Shown here one piece after another: positions 24,691 through 34,140 of a stretch of 64,000 nt of DNA. The position numbers and the translations under genes were made by a program. The stretch is from NCBI GenBank assembly GCA_964442655.1, contig CAYTZM010000009.1, positions 8,719 to 72,718 of the forward strand, read 5' to 3'. The DNA comes from GCA-002727615 sp964442655 (lineage in GTDB: Bacteria; Pseudomonadota; Alphaproteobacteria; TMED109). How positions within the stretch are numbered: position 1 is the stretch's first letter; each line of letters starts with the position of its first letter. The notes beneath the pieces were generated by a model that was not told the DNA's origin, did no database searches, and saw only the letters and a program-made list of their open reading frames with translations.

Positions 24691-25911
24691 TTAATTTTTA
24701 TCTAATTTAAATTCGGTATGAAGTGCTTTTAATGCTTTACTAGTTGATTTTTCATCTATTAGCACACTTATTTTTATTTCTGAAGTAGATATGACGTGGA
24801 TATTTATTTTTTTTGATGCTAGAGTCTTGAACATTTTATTTGCTACACCGGTATGTTTTCTCATGCCTAGACCTATTATTGAAATTTTTGATAATTTATT
24901 ATTTGTAATAATTTTTTGAAAACCAATACTCTTCTTATTTTTATTCATTATAGATAGGCATTCTTTCATATCTTTTCTAGATACCGTATATGTGAAATTA
25001 ATATTTTCTCCGCTCTCTGATCCAGTCTGTACAATCATATCTACATTAATATTTGCTTTACTTAACGGAGTGAATATTCTTGCTGCTATTCCGGGTTTAT
25101 CCATAATATTAATAAGAGTAATATTAGCTTCTTCTTTGCTATATGCTATACCACTAACAATTTCATTTTCCATTTTTTTATCCTCTTTTCTTAAAAAAGT
25201 GCCTTTAATATTTCCTTTGTTAGACAATACTTGAACAGGAACATTATGTCTCATTGCCATTTCTACAGATCTGGTTTGAAGTACTTTTGCTCCTAGAGAA
25301 GCAAATTCTAGCATTTCTTCGTAACTAATTTTATTAATTTTTTTTGCTTTAGGAACTAACCTTGGATCACACGTATATATACCTTCTACATCTGTATATA
25401 TGTCACATCTATCGGCTGTAATAGCTGCCGCAATTGCAACAGCTGATGTATCGGAACCACCTCGACCTAATGTGACAATATTATTTTCAGAGTCTAAGCC
25501 CTGAAATCCAGCTATTACAGGAACTATTCTTTTGTTTAATAATTTGTTTAAATAGTTTGTATTGATTTCAATAATTTTTGCTTTAGCAGGCTCGTCAGAA
25601 CATACTATAGGGATTTGCCACCCGAGCAACGCTTTTGCTGGAACACCAATATTTTTAAGTGCCATACTAATTAGTGCAATTGATACTTGCTCGCCCGTGG
25701 AGACAATCATGTCATAGTCTTGTTTATTGGATGTAACATCAAAGTTTTCAGCTAATTTAATTAATTTATTTGTATCGCCAGACATAGCAGAAGACACTAC
25801 TATAACTTTATTCTTAGAAACATATTCTTTTTTAATAAGTTTACATATATTTTTAATTTTGGAAATATCTCCAACTGAGGTTCCTCCAAATTTTTGGACT
25901 ATTTTTTTCAT
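24691..25911 (-). CDS. lysC: Aspartate kinase
   Basis: First enzyme of the aspartate-family pathway (Lys, Thr, Met), 406 residues. The N-terminal kinase has VQKFGGTSVGD at residue 5, then FQGLDSENNIVTLGRGGSDTSAVA, CDIYTDVEGIYTCDPR and YEEMLEFASLGAKVL. Two ACT domains follow (about 265-400) and provide feedback control. Length is that of the monofunctional alpha/beta-overlap type. It heads the minus-strand run and is divergent from ubiG, sharing a 120-bp gap. Methionine genes metXW in the same window draw on its product. Confidence 0.96.
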   Translation of the reverse strand: MKKIVQKFGGTSVGDISKIKNICKLIKKEYVSKNKVIVVSSAMSGDTNKLIKLAENFDVTSNKQDYDMIVSTGEQVSIALISMALKNIGVPAKALLGWQIPIVCSDEPAKAKIIEINTNYLNKLLNKRIVPVIAGFQGLDSENNIVTLGRGGSDTSAVAIAAAITADRCDIYTDVEGIYTCDPRLVPKAKKINKISYEEMLEFASLGAKVLQTRSVEMAMRHNVPVQVLSNKGNIKGTFLRKEDKKMENEIVSGIAYSKEEANITLINIMDKPGIAARIFTPLSKANINVDMIVQTGSESGENINFTYTVSRKDMKECLSIMNKNKKSIGFQKIITNNKLSKISIIGLGMRKHTGVANKMFKTLASKKINIHVISTSEIKISVLIDEKSTSKALKALHTEFKLDKN

Positions 25912-25962
25912 TAAAATTGTACTTTCATATATATAAATCTATATTTTAATTATACTCATACT

Positions 25963-25989
25963 TTGACTTAATAAAAGGCGCAATATAGT
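25963..25989 (+). promoter_or_regulatory. Candidate promoter for ubiG
   Basis: TTGACT at 25963-25968 and TATAGT at 25984-25989, separated by 15 bp (short of the ideal 17), stand 43 bp upstream of the ubiG ATG in the lysC/ubiG divergent gap. The spacer includes the only GC-rich pocket of the gap (AAAGGCGCAA). Sequence resemblance only. Confidence 0.35.
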
Positions 25990-26031
25990 TTTTATAAAAA
26001 CTTTAAATAATTAATTAAATAGGTTCTGTTC

Positions 26032-26769
26032 ATGATTAATGAAACTGTTGATAAAAATGAAGTAAATTTATTTGAAAGTATGGCTGATGAATGGTGGGAT
26101 GAGACGGGGAGTATGTCATTTTTGCATGCCATGTCTGAGATAAGAACTCAATTTATAGTAAATGAAATAATTAATAATTTTAATATTAAGAGAAAAAATA
26201 AAATTCTTAAAAATATAAATATTTTAGATATTGGTTGTGGGGGTGGTATTGCAAGTGAACCTTTATCTCGATTAGGTGCTAATTTAATAGGAATTGATGA
26301 GTCAAAAGAATTAATAAAAGTAGCGCAACATCATGCCGAAGAAATGAACTTGAATATAGATTATAAAAATATGTCTCTTGAAAATATAGTTAAAAAAGAA
26401 AAAAAATTTGATGTTGTGATAGCTTTGGAATTAATAGAACATATTAATAATATTGATTATTTTTGTAAATTAATTTCAAGAGTCATGAATAACAATGGTA
26501 TAATTATTTTATCAACTATTAATAAAACTATTCTTTCAAAACTTTTAGTAATTGATATTGCAGAAAATTTACTAAAAATAATTCCTAAGGGAACTCATTC
26601 TTATGAAAAGTTTGTAAGTTCTAAAAAAATAGAAAATATATTTCTTGAGTTAAACTATAAAATTAAGAATATTAAAGGGCTAACTTGGGCACCTTTTAAT
26701 AGATGGATACTTTCTGATATTACTTCAGTAAACTATATAGTTTGCTTTAATAAAATGAGTAATATTTAA
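26032..26769 (+). CDS. ubiG: Ubiquinone biosynthesis O-methyltransferase
   Basis: SAM-dependent O-methyltransferase acting twice in ubiquinone synthesis, 245 residues. It starts with 'LFESMADEWWDETGSMSFLHAM', a UbiG hallmark, then motif I LDIGCGGGIASEPLSRLGA (about 65-83), GIDES, and the C-terminal GTHSYEKFVS and GLTWAPFN blocks. Opposite lysC in the usual alphaproteobacterial lysC/ubiG divergent arrangement. Its stop is one base from that of secA on the other strand. It indicates aerobic respiration with ubiquinone. Confidence 0.95.
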   Translation: MINETVDKNEVNLFESMADEWWDETGSMSFLHAMSEIRTQFIVNEIINNFNIKRKNKILKNINILDIGCGGGIASEPLSRLGANLIGIDESKELIKVAQHHAEEMNLNIDYKNMSLENIVKKEKKFDVVIALELIEHINNIDYFCKLISRVMNNNGIIILSTINKTILSKLLVIDIAENLLKIIPKGTHSYEKFVSSKKIENIFLELNYKIKNIKGLTWAPFNRWILSDITSVNYIVCFNKMSNI

Positions 26770-26770
26770 A

Positions 26771-29374
26771 TTATTTACCATGACAATGTTTATATTTTTT
26801 TCCTGAACCGCAAGGGCAGGTTTCATTTCTTCCAATTTTTTTTGTTTTTATGGGCTTGTTTTTATTATCTAGTTTTTCTTCGTTTAATGATTCTTTAATC
26901 AAATTAGTGTTTTGTTCTTTTCTTTCAGGAATATCACTTACTAGTTCAATATTAAGCAAAATAGTTGTCACTTGGTTTCTGATTGTAGATAACATTGAGT
27001 GAAATAAATTAAAAGCTTCACTTTTATATTCATTTAAAGGATCTCTTTGAGCATATGCCCTGAGCCCTATTCCTTGTCTTAATTGATCTAATTGAAGTAA
27101 ATGTTCTTTCCAATTTTGATCAACAACTTGTAACATTATTTGTTTTTCAATTTTATTCATATTTTCTTTTCCAAAAATTTCTAGCTTTTTGGTAATTTTT
27201 TCTTCAGCAGCATTTTTTATTAAATCTTTAATTTCATTTTCTGTTACTCCATCTTTTTTTGACCATTCTTTAATAGGGATATCTAAGCCTAGCTTTTTGC
27301 AATCATTGGTTAGTCCATTAATATTCCACTGTTCTATATATGCTTTTTCAGGAATATTATTATTTATCATTTCTTCAATTATCTCATTTCTAATATCTAT
27401 TATAAAATCAGAAATACTTTCATCTTTCATTAGGTCTTTTCTTTGTTCATAAATTTCTTTTCTTTGGTCATTCATAACATCATCAAATTTAAGAAGGTTT
27501 TTTCTAATCTCAAAATTTCTTCCCTCAACTTTCTCTTGAGCTTTTTGTAAAGCTCTATTTACCCATGGATGAGTAATTGCTTCTCCTTTTTTTAACCCTA
27601 ATTTTACCAAAACTCCATCTAATTTTTCAGTTCCAAATATTCGCATCAAGTCATCTTCAAGGGATAAAAAAAATTTAGATTCTCCTGGATCTCCTTGTCT
27701 TCCAGATCTACCTCTTAATTGATTGTCAGTTCTTCTGCTTTCATGTCTTTCTGTTCCTATAACTAAAAGCCCACCAGATTTCAAAGCTATTTCTTTTTTA
27801 TTTTGAATGTCTTTTGTATCTTTTGATGTAGGTATCTTATTATTATCTAATACTTCTTTATTTCCTCCCAGTTGAATATCAGTACCTCTTCCTGCCATGT
27901 TTGTAGCTATAGTTACAGCTCCTGGAACTCCTGCTTGTGCAATAATATTTGCCTCTTCTTTATGATTTCTTGCATTTAAAACATTATGTTTAATTTTTTG
28001 TTTTTTTAATAACATAGATAGCATTTCAGATTTTTCTATGCTAGTTGTTCCTACTAGAATTGGTTGTTTTTTTGAATTTGCTTCTTTAATATTAGATATT
28101 ACACTTGTCCATTTTTCTTCTGCTGTTCTATATACTTCATCATTTTGGTCTAATCTTATCATTTTTTTGTGAGTAGGAATTGTTATAACCTCTAAATTAT
28201 ATATTTCTAAAAATTCTGCTGCTTCTGTTGCAGCTGTTCCAGTCATACCTGATAATTTTGGGTACATTCTAAAATAATTTTGAAAAGTAACAGAAGCTAA
28301 AGTTTGATTTTCATTTTTAATACTTACATTTTCTTTTGCTTCTAGGGCTTGATGAAGTCCATCAGAATATCTTCTGCCTTCCATCATTCTTCCAGTAAAC
28401 TCATCTATAATTACTACTTTATCTTCATTGATTATATAATCGGTATTCTTTTCAAATAATTTATTTGCTCTAATGGCTTGGTTTATATGATGTAATAGTG
28501 GTGCATTTTCAGGTCCATATAAATTTTGACCTTTAAGAAGGCTTTTATCTTTAAGGATTTTCTCTATATTTTCATTTCCTTTCTCGGTTAAGGTTACATT
28601 TTTTGTTTTTTCATCAATTTCTATATCTTCATTTTTAATTAGAGGGATTATTGTATTGATTTTTTTATATAAATCGGAGTTATCTTCTGTTGGACCAGAG
28701 ATAATTAATGGGGTTCTTGCTTCATCAATCAAAATTGAATCTACTTCATCCACTATAGCATAGTTAAAAGGGCGTTGGACCATTTGATCTGTTGAAAACT
28801 TCATATTATCTCGAAGAAAATCAAATCCTAATTCATTATTGGTGGCATATAGTATATCACTGTTATAGGCTATTTTTCTATTTTCATCTTCTAAGTTTGG
28901 GATAACACAACCAACAGTCAGATTTAAAAACTTGTATATTTGTCCCATCCATTCACTATCTCTACTTGCCAGATAGTCATTTACTGTAACTATATGCACA
29001 CCTTTACTTGTTAATGCGTTTAGATATGCAGCTAAAGTTGCAACAAGAGTTTTCCCTTCTCCAGTTTTCATTTCTGCAATTTTACCTTGGTGTAGAGTTA
29101 TACCTCCAATGATTTGTACGTCGTAATGTCTTTGTCCTAAAACTCTTTTAGATGCTTCTCTAACAGTGGCGAAGGCTTCAGGAAGTAAAGATTCTAAATT
29201 ATTATTATTTTGATATAGTTTTTTAAATCTAGCAGTATTACTTTTAAGTTGATCATCTGAAAGTATCTTCATTTGTGGTTCAAGGGAGTTCACTTTATCT
29301 AATAAAATGTTAATTTTTTTAATATACCTATCATTTGGAGTTCCAAATAATTTTTGAGCTAGGTTATTTAACAT
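26771..29374 (-). CDS. secA: Protein translocase subunit SecA
   Basis: ATPase motor of the Sec export pathway, 867 residues. Walker A is MKTGEGKTL (about residue 103), the DEVDSILIDEARTPLIISGP block contains the DEAD-type Walker B, and NMAGRGTDIQLGGN, the RGRSGRQGD arginine finger and the IGLRAYAQRDP scaffold segment are all present. The C-terminal zinc-binding tail CPCGSGKKYKHCH is intact, implying SecB-type contacts. Monocistronic; faces ubiG tail to tail with one base between, and is divergent from argJ. Secure. Confidence 0.97.
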   Translation of the reverse strand: MLNNLAQKLFGTPNDRYIKKINILLDKVNSLEPQMKILSDDQLKSNTARFKKLYQNNNNLESLLPEAFATVREASKRVLGQRHYDVQIIGGITLHQGKIAEMKTGEGKTLVATLAAYLNALTSKGVHIVTVNDYLASRDSEWMGQIYKFLNLTVGCVIPNLEDENRKIAYNSDILYATNNELGFDFLRDNMKFSTDQMVQRPFNYAIVDEVDSILIDEARTPLIISGPTEDNSDLYKKINTIIPLIKNEDIEIDEKTKNVTLTEKGNENIEKILKDKSLLKGQNLYGPENAPLLHHINQAIRANKLFEKNTDYIINEDKVVIIDEFTGRMMEGRRYSDGLHQALEAKENVSIKNENQTLASVTFQNYFRMYPKLSGMTGTAATEAAEFLEIYNLEVITIPTHKKMIRLDQNDEVYRTAEEKWTSVISNIKEANSKKQPILVGTTSIEKSEMLSMLLKKQKIKHNVLNARNHKEEANIIAQAGVPGAVTIATNMAGRGTDIQLGGNKEVLDNNKIPTSKDTKDIQNKKEIALKSGGLLVIGTERHESRRTDNQLRGRSGRQGDPGESKFFLSLEDDLMRIFGTEKLDGVLVKLGLKKGEAITHPWVNRALQKAQEKVEGRNFEIRKNLLKFDDVMNDQRKEIYEQRKDLMKDESISDFIIDIRNEIIEEMINNNIPEKAYIEQWNINGLTNDCKKLGLDIPIKEWSKKDGVTENEIKDLIKNAAEEKITKKLEIFGKENMNKIEKQIMLQVVDQNWKEHLLQLDQLRQGIGLRAYAQRDPLNEYKSEAFNLFHSMLSTIRNQVTTILLNIELVSDIPERKEQNTNLIKESLNEEKLDNKNKPIKTKKIGRNETCPCGSGKKYKHCHGK

Positions 29375-29473
29375 TTTTTTGCTTCCACTATTTTATTTTT
29401 TAAACTATATAGTATTTGTTTCTCAATGTTTTAATAGTTTATGAATTATATATTATTTATTAGTTTTCTATAC

Positions 29474-29479
29474 TATAAT
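29474..29479 (+). promoter_or_regulatory. Candidate -10 box for argJ
   Basis: TATAAT at 29474-29479, 24 bp before the argJ ATG, in the 129-bp secA/argJ gap. I see no good -35. The same gap has the 10-bp perfect palindrome ACTATATAGT at 29404-29413 nearer secA; no larger structure was seen. Confidence 0.35.
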
Positions 29480-29503
29480 TAAATAAAAAGAAAGATAGTA
29501 GAG

Positions 29504-30742
29504 ATGTTAAAGTTATTAAAAAAATCACCTTTAGCACCCAAAAAGTTTCCAAATTTGCCAAAAATTTCTGGAATTAAGCTTTTTTCTATACATTCTGGTA
29601 TAAGAAAAAATAATAAGTCAGATGCTATTTTAATTTTGATGCCTGGTGGAGCAAATGTGGCTTGCGTTTTAACAAAATCTAATACTCCATCAGCTCCTGT
29701 AATATGGTGTAAGAAAATAAAAAATTATGGTAAAGCTAAAGCTTTAGTAGTTAATTCTGGTAACGCAAATGCTCACACAGGAATGCATGGTTTACAGACT
29801 GTGAGAGATACTGTTGATACTATAGTAAATAAAATTAGTTGTAATAGAAAAGAAGTATATGTTTGTTCAACAGGGATTATAGGGGAAAAATTAGATTCAA
29901 AAATTTTAATAAGAGCAATTCCTAAATTGTTACAAAAGCAAGAAAGTTCATGGGATGCTATAGCAGAATCAATATGCACAACTGACACTTTTTCTAAAGG
30001 AGCTAAGTCTTATTTTAATTTTAATGGAAAAAGGTATAAAGTGGTTGGAATTGCTAAAGGTTCTGGAATGATTTTTCCTAATATGGGAACTATGCTTGGA
30101 TTTATTTTTACAGATTTTCCATTAAATTCAAAATTATTAAATATTATGCTTAAAAATTCAGTAGAGAATTCTTTTAATTCTATTACAGTAGATGGAGATA
30201 CTTCTACTTCTGATACATGTATTTTATTTTCTGTTTCTAAGAATAAATTTGCTAAACCTATTTTAAATATTACTGACAGTAGATTATTCAAATTACGAAA
30301 AGCACTTGATAATGTATTAAAAGATTTAGCAAAACAAATAGTATGTGATGGCGAAGGAGCAAAAAAACTTATTACAGTAAATGTTAATTCAGCAAAATCT
30401 TATAAAAGTGCTAAAACTATTGCTTTTTCAATTGCTAATTCATCTTTAGTTAAAACAGCTATTGCTGGTGAAGATCCTAATTGGGGAAGAATTGTTATGG
30501 CTGTAGGTAAATCAAATATTTATATAAAACAAAATTCATTATCTATTTTTATTTGTGGAAAACAAATTACTAAAAAAGGTTGTATAATAAAAAACTATGA
30601 TGAAAAGTTTGTAGCGAAAGAAATGAAAAAACAAAATATTACTCTTGATATAAACTTGGGTTTAGGAAAGAGTAAAGCTACAGTTTGGACATGTGATTTA
30701 ACTCATGATTATATAAAAATTAATGCAGATTATAGGTCATAG
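29504..30742 (+). CDS. argJ: Glutamate N-acetyltransferase / amino-acid acetyltransferase
   Basis: Ornithine acetyltransferase family, 412 residues, self-cleaving before a Thr nucleophile: T196 in NMGTMLGF. It transfers acetyl from N-acetylornithine to glutamate (cyclic arginine pathway) and may also use acetyl-CoA. Other family marks: LVVNSGNANAHTG, CSTGIIGE, VDGDTSTSDT, GEDPNWGRI. ArgG lies at 57497. It is full length, with GATAGTAGAG as a weak Shine-Dalgarno. Its end overlaps the convergent small secreted-protein gene by 6 bp. Confidence 0.95.
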   Translation: MLKLLKKSPLAPKKFPNLPKISGIKLFSIHSGIRKNNKSDAILILMPGGANVACVLTKSNTPSAPVIWCKKIKNYGKAKALVVNSGNANAHTGMHGLQTVRDTVDTIVNKISCNRKEVYVCSTGIIGEKLDSKILIRAIPKLLQKQESSWDAIAESICTTDTFSKGAKSYFNFNGKRYKVVGIAKGSGMIFPNMGTMLGFIFTDFPLNSKLLNIMLKNSVENSFNSITVDGDTSTSDTCILFSVSKNKFAKPILNITDSRLFKLRKALDNVLKDLAKQIVCDGEGAKKLITVNVNSAKSYKSAKTIAFSIANSSLVKTAIAGEDPNWGRIVMAVGKSNIYIKQNSLSIFICGKQITKKGCIIKNYDEKFVAKEMKKQNITLDINLGLGKSKATVWTCDLTHDYIKINADYRS

Positions 30743-31126
30743 TTTTAAAATTCCTTTACACTTTCCCTCTATTCTTAAGTTAGTATAACGACTTTTCATT
30801 TTAAAAATCTTGGTTAAAATTGAATATCTTATTGATAAAGAATTTTTTTCGCCAGTTTTTTTATCCCAACCCCCAATTCCAATAATTGTGCCGGCGTTTC
30901 CTTTTCTTATAGAAAATTTTGCCAGTTCTACGTTATTTTTAATTTTAAAAGAAATAGTAAATTTTGGAATACCTTTTTTTATAGTCCATTCTATATATAA
31001 TGCTTTTTGATTTAACCAATGAATCCCTTTACATTTTAATTGATTATTTTCTGAAGAATATGCTGGGTGTATAAGAATAAAAATTGTTGTAATTATAATT
31101 ATATATTTTTTATATTTAATTATCAT
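30737..31126 (-). CDS. Small secreted protein of unknown function
   Basis: 129 residues. The N-terminus is a clear Sec signal peptide (basic start, hydrophobic stretch at about 8-21, cleavage after AYS). The mature part is beta-rich with alternating charged and hydrophobic residues and two Cys (in LKCKGIHW and EGKCKGI), one near each end, that could form a disulfide closing a beta sandwich. The CKGI text recurs at both ends, suggesting a family-conserved frame. I do not recognise the family. It overlaps argJ's end by 6 bp and its ATG faces mutT across 47 bp. Confidence 0.7.
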   Translation of the reverse strand: MIIKYKKYIIIITTIFILIHPAYSSENNQLKCKGIHWLNQKALYIEWTIKKGIPKFTISFKIKNNVELAKFSIRKGNAGTIIGIGGWDKKTGEKNSLSIRYSILTKIFKMKSRYTNLRIEGKCKGILKL

Positions 31127-31173
31127 AGCTATATTAAGGTCATATTTTTTAATTTTGTGCTAGTATTTTGTTG

Positions 31174-31593
31174 ATGATGAATAATAATAAAAAAGCATTA
31201 GTTTTAGTTGTTTCTGCTGTTTTAATTAATGTAGAAAAAAAAATTCTAATGCAAAAAAGACCTAAAGGAAAATCTTTTTCAGGGTTTTGGGAACTTCCAG
31301 GAGGTAAGGTAGAGTTATATGAGAGTTTAAAATCTGCAATAATAAGAGAATTGAAAGAAGAATTAGACATTAATTTGAAAAAAAAAGATTTAAAAAATTT
31401 TACTTTCATAGATCATGAATATAATGATTTTTATTTATTGATGCCAGTTTATAAATGTGAGAAATGGACTGGAAGTATAAAAAAAAATGAAAACCAAAAA
31501 ACAAAATTTTGTGATATAAACGAAATAAAACAAATGAAAATTTTAGAAGCAGATTCAAAATTAATAGAACCATTAGAATTATTATTAAGTTAA
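31174..31593 (+). CDS. mutT: 8-oxo-dGTP diphosphatase / Nudix hydrolase MutT
   Basis: Nudix hydrolase of about 139 residues. The Nudix box GGKVELYESLKSAIIRELKEEL (about 42-63) has the expected G-x5-E-x7-RE-x2-EE spacing, and the preceding QKRPKGKSFSGFWELPGG is typical of MutT. It likely cleans oxidised dGTP from the nucleotide pool. The frame opens with TTG at 31168; I use ATG 31174, although no good Shine-Dalgarno is visible for any start. Position after argJ is usual in alphaproteobacteria. Overlaps the convergent methyltransferase gene by 9 bp. Confidence 0.88.
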   Translation: MMNNNKKALVLVVSAVLINVEKKILMQKRPKGKSFSGFWELPGGKVELYESLKSAIIRELKEELDINLKKKDLKNFTFIDHEYNDFYLLMPVYKCEKWTGSIKKNENQKTKFCDINEIKQMKILEADSKLIEPLELLLS

Positions 31594-32388
31594 AAGTTTA
31601 TTTTTCCATCCAGAAATAAAAATCACATAATAAGGTATAGAAATTATTGAATTTTTTGAATAATTCTTGAAAAGGAATTTCTCGGCTTCATTAAATACAG
31701 AAATTGGTGTAAAAGATTTTTTTCTAGAATTTAAAATGTTGTTTTCACTCATACTTCTGACATCTATTAAAATATCGTTTATATTATTATATTTGTGAAT
31801 AATTTTTTCTTGATCTGCTACTGTTCCATAAAATCCTACTCTTTGCATTAAATTTCCTAAAGTTTTAATGTCACATAATGGATAAGTTCTTGGATAAAGT
31901 CCTTTTAATATTTTTTCGTCAGAGTAAGCCAGTGCTTCAGCTAATGGTGATAGTGTCCCTTGTCCCCAAAAAGTTGCTATAAAAAAGCCATTAGGTTTAA
32001 GACAATTATATATTTGTTTAAAAGTTCCAGGCAAATCATTTATTAGGTTTAAGCCCATAATAGAAAAAATTAAATTAAAGGATTTATTTTTAAACGGAAG
32101 AAGTTCTTCATCACAGATTACATTAATATTATTTATAAATTTAGTATTATTTAAATTGCATTTATAAATATTATTAATTTGTTTACATTGTTTTAATATT
32201 TCTTCAGTTTCATTAATTTTTGCATTTAATTCAAGTGCATTGTCGTATGAAAAAGAAGTTTCTTTAATTCTTTCATTAATTTCATTACATAAATGTAGAA
32301 AGATATTAGATTTTTTATAACTTTTAATTTGTATCTTTTTGCGGTCAAATATTTGGGGTATAGAATTTTTTGTTTTTGAGTTTGTCAT
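31585..32388 (-). CDS. NDUFAF5/BioC-like SAM methyltransferase with degenerate motif I
   Basis: 267 residues. The start (PQIFDRKKIQIKSYKKS), the middle (SFNLIFSIMGLNLINDLPGTFKQIYNCLKPNG) and the 'RSMSENN' block match the alphaproteobacterial relatives of NDUFAF5, the mitochondrial complex I assembly factor. The expected SAM-binding DxGxGxG at about 60-66 is replaced by LELNAKINETEEIL, without the glycines, so SAM binding is doubtful. A reduced or non-catalytic assembly role is possible. In relatives a comF gene often lies between this gene and grxC; it is missing here. Overlaps mutT by 9 bp. Confidence 0.75.
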   Translation of the reverse strand: MTNSKTKNSIPQIFDRKKIQIKSYKKSNIFLHLCNEINERIKETSFSYDNALELNAKINETEEILKQCKQINNIYKCNLNNTKFINNINVICDEELLPFKNKSFNLIFSIMGLNLINDLPGTFKQIYNCLKPNGFFIATFWGQGTLSPLAEALAYSDEKILKGLYPRTYPLCDIKTLGNLMQRVGFYGTVADQEKIIHKYNNINDILIDVRSMSENNILNSRKKSFTPISVFNEAEKFLFKNYSKNSIISIPYYVIFISGWKNKLLT

Positions 32389-32454
32389 TATGTACTATAA
32401 TTACATTACATTTTATTAGAAATATAGATTAATTTTATACAAATGGAGGATGTA

Positions 32455-32724
32455 TTGAAAAAAGTTATAGTGTTTAGTGGCCATTTTTGTGGATATTGTA
32501 CTCTAGCTAAAAAATTATTGGAAAAGAAGAAGATAGATTTTGAGGAAATTAACATACATGATAATCCTAATAAAATAGAAAAAATGATGAAATTATCACA
32601 AGGAAAGAGGACAGTTCCTCAGATTTTTGTAGGGGACACTTATATAGGAGGTTTTGAGGATTTATATAATATAGATAATAAAGGAATTCTTAATAAAATA
32701 TTAAAAAAAGAAGGTATTGTATGA
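32455..32724 (+). CDS. grxC: Glutaredoxin 3
   Basis: Small thioltransferase of about 89 residues. Active site CGYC (usual form CPYC) near the N-terminus, then TVPQIFVGDTYIGGFEDL with the cis-Pro and glutathione-binding GG. The frame has an ATG at 32443, but GGAGG (32445-32449) stands 5 nt before TTG 32455. Starting there gives the family-typical N-terminus M-K-K-V-I-V, so I prefer the TTG. Overlaps the nitrilase-like gene by 4 bp (ATGA). Confidence 0.92.
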   Translation: MKKVIVFSGHFCGYCTLAKKLLEKKKIDFEEINIHDNPNKIEKMMKLSQGKRTVPQIFVGDTYIGGFEDLYNIDNKGILNKILKKEGIV

Positions 32725-33509
32725 AAGTTGCATTAGTTCAAATGACAGCAGTTCCCGATATTGAGGAAAATATCAAATCAATTTCTATAAATATTAAAAA
32801 AGCAGTAAAAAGCAATGCTAAAATAGTTTTATTTCCTGAAAATTGTTCTTTTATGGGTCCTGGAAAAGTAATGTTTAAAAATGCATATTACGAAAATGTT
32901 CATCCAACTTTAAGAATGGCAAGAGAACTGGCTAATAAATATAAGATATTTGTTTTATTAGGTTCTATATCTGTTTTAAAGAAAATAAAAGCAAGCTTAA
33001 AGATGGTTAATAGATCATATTTTATAGATGATAAAGGTAGAGTATTAGATAAATATGACAAAATTAATATGTTTGATGCTGTAATTTCTAAAACAGAAAT
33101 TTATAAAGAGTCTAATAGATATCACGCTGGTAAAAGAATAGTTGTTGTTAAAAGTAAAATAGGTAATTTTGGTTTGAGCATTTGCTATGATATTAGGTTC
33201 CCAGAATTATATCAGAAATTAGCTAAATTAGGTTCAAATATTATAACGATACCTTCAGCGTTTACTGAAAAAACAGGAAAAGATCATTGGCAAGTTTTAT
33301 TAAGATCTAGAGCTATAGAAACTTCATGTTGGGTATTAGCACCAGCTCAAATAGGTAAACATTATGATGGAAGAAAGACTTGGGGGCACTCTATGATTAT
33401 AGACCCATGGGGTAGGGTAGTTTCTGAAGCTAAAAAAAGTGAAAAAATAATTTATGGAGATATAAATTTAGGTTTATCAAATAAAACTAAATTTTTATGG
33501 GGGCGTTAA
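32721..33509 (+). CDS. Carbon-nitrogen hydrolase, Nit1/deaminated-glutathione-amidase-like
   Basis: Nitrilase-superfamily amidase, 262 residues. The catalytic triad is visible: Glu in LFPENCSFMG (about 43), Lys in YDKINMFD (about 111) and Cys in LSICYDIRFPELY (about 154). HWQVLLRSRAIET and the C-terminal WGHSMIIDPWGRV are typical of the Nit1/YbeM branch, which repairs deaminated glutathione. Immediate coupling to glutaredoxin (4-bp overlap) fits a glutathione link. Cytosolic. Overlaps the convergent methyltransferase by 15 bp. Confidence 0.9.
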   Translation: MKVALVQMTAVPDIEENIKSISINIKKAVKSNAKIVLFPENCSFMGPGKVMFKNAYYENVHPTLRMARELANKYKIFVLLGSISVLKKIKASLKMVNRSYFIDDKGRVLDKYDKINMFDAVISKTEIYKESNRYHAGKRIVVVKSKIGNFGLSICYDIRFPELYQKLAKLGSNIITIPSAFTEKTGKDHWQVLLRSRAIETSCWVLAPAQIGKHYDGRKTWGHSMIIDPWGRVVSEAKKSEKIIYGDINLGLSNKTKFLWGR

Positions 33510-34031
33510 TTTTTTACAAAATATTCTTTGTATAGCTTTTTGAGGAGTATTAATAATTTTTTCTTCATAATTTATTACTTGCATATTATAATTTTTTGCA
33601 AAATTTAATAATTCTTGTGGTTTAAGTAAGAAATTGTGGTTGTTTGGTCTTCCAAATTCAATGTTTTCAATTGTAAATGTCTCGTATAATAATATTCCAT
33701 TATATTTTAGACTGTTATATATTTTTTTTAAAAGGTTGCGGTATAAATAGTTGGTAACTATAATTGCGTCAAAGATATTGTCTTTAAATACCCAATTATA
33801 TTCTATCTCAAAGTTTATATTGATATTTAAAATATTATCATTATCTATTTTTTTTAGTTTATTTAAATTTATGTCGGCTGAAACAACTTTATAACCTAAT
33901 GATTGAGCAAATAAACTATGACGACCGTTACCACTAGCTAAATCTAATAATATTTTATTTTTATTTACTTTAGGTAAATGTTTTTTTATCCATTTTGAAT
34001 TTTTATTTGATATGTTTTTTATATTATGCAT
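33495..34031 (-). CDS. Class I SAM-dependent methyltransferase (TehB/Tellurite-resistance-like)
   Basis: 178-residue Rossmann methyltransferase. Motif I LLDLASGNGRHSLFAQSLGY (about 29-48) and post-I VVSADINLNKL are well formed. Later text (DAIIVTNYLYRNLL and LLYETFTIENIEFGRPNN) resembles TehB-like small-molecule methyltransferases. The substrate is not identifiable. It has an unusually long 15-bp antiparallel overlap with the nitrilase-like gene, so the last codons of each constrain the other. Divergent from the DUF1178 gene with 109 bp between. Confidence 0.82.
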   Translation of the reverse strand: MHNIKNISNKNSKWIKKHLPKVNKNKILLDLASGNGRHSLFAQSLGYKVVSADINLNKLKKIDNDNILNININFEIEYNWVFKDNIFDAIIVTNYLYRNLLKKIYNSLKYNGILLYETFTIENIEFGRPNNHNFLLKPQELLNFAKNYNMQVINYEEKIINTPQKAIQRIFCKKLTPP

Positions 34032-34140
34032 TTAAATTATTTTTTATGTTTAGTATAATAAATATAAGTTTTTATAGAAATTTAACAATTTTTAATTTTA
34101 GAATTTTTATTTAACATTAATAATAGTATAGGAGAATAGT

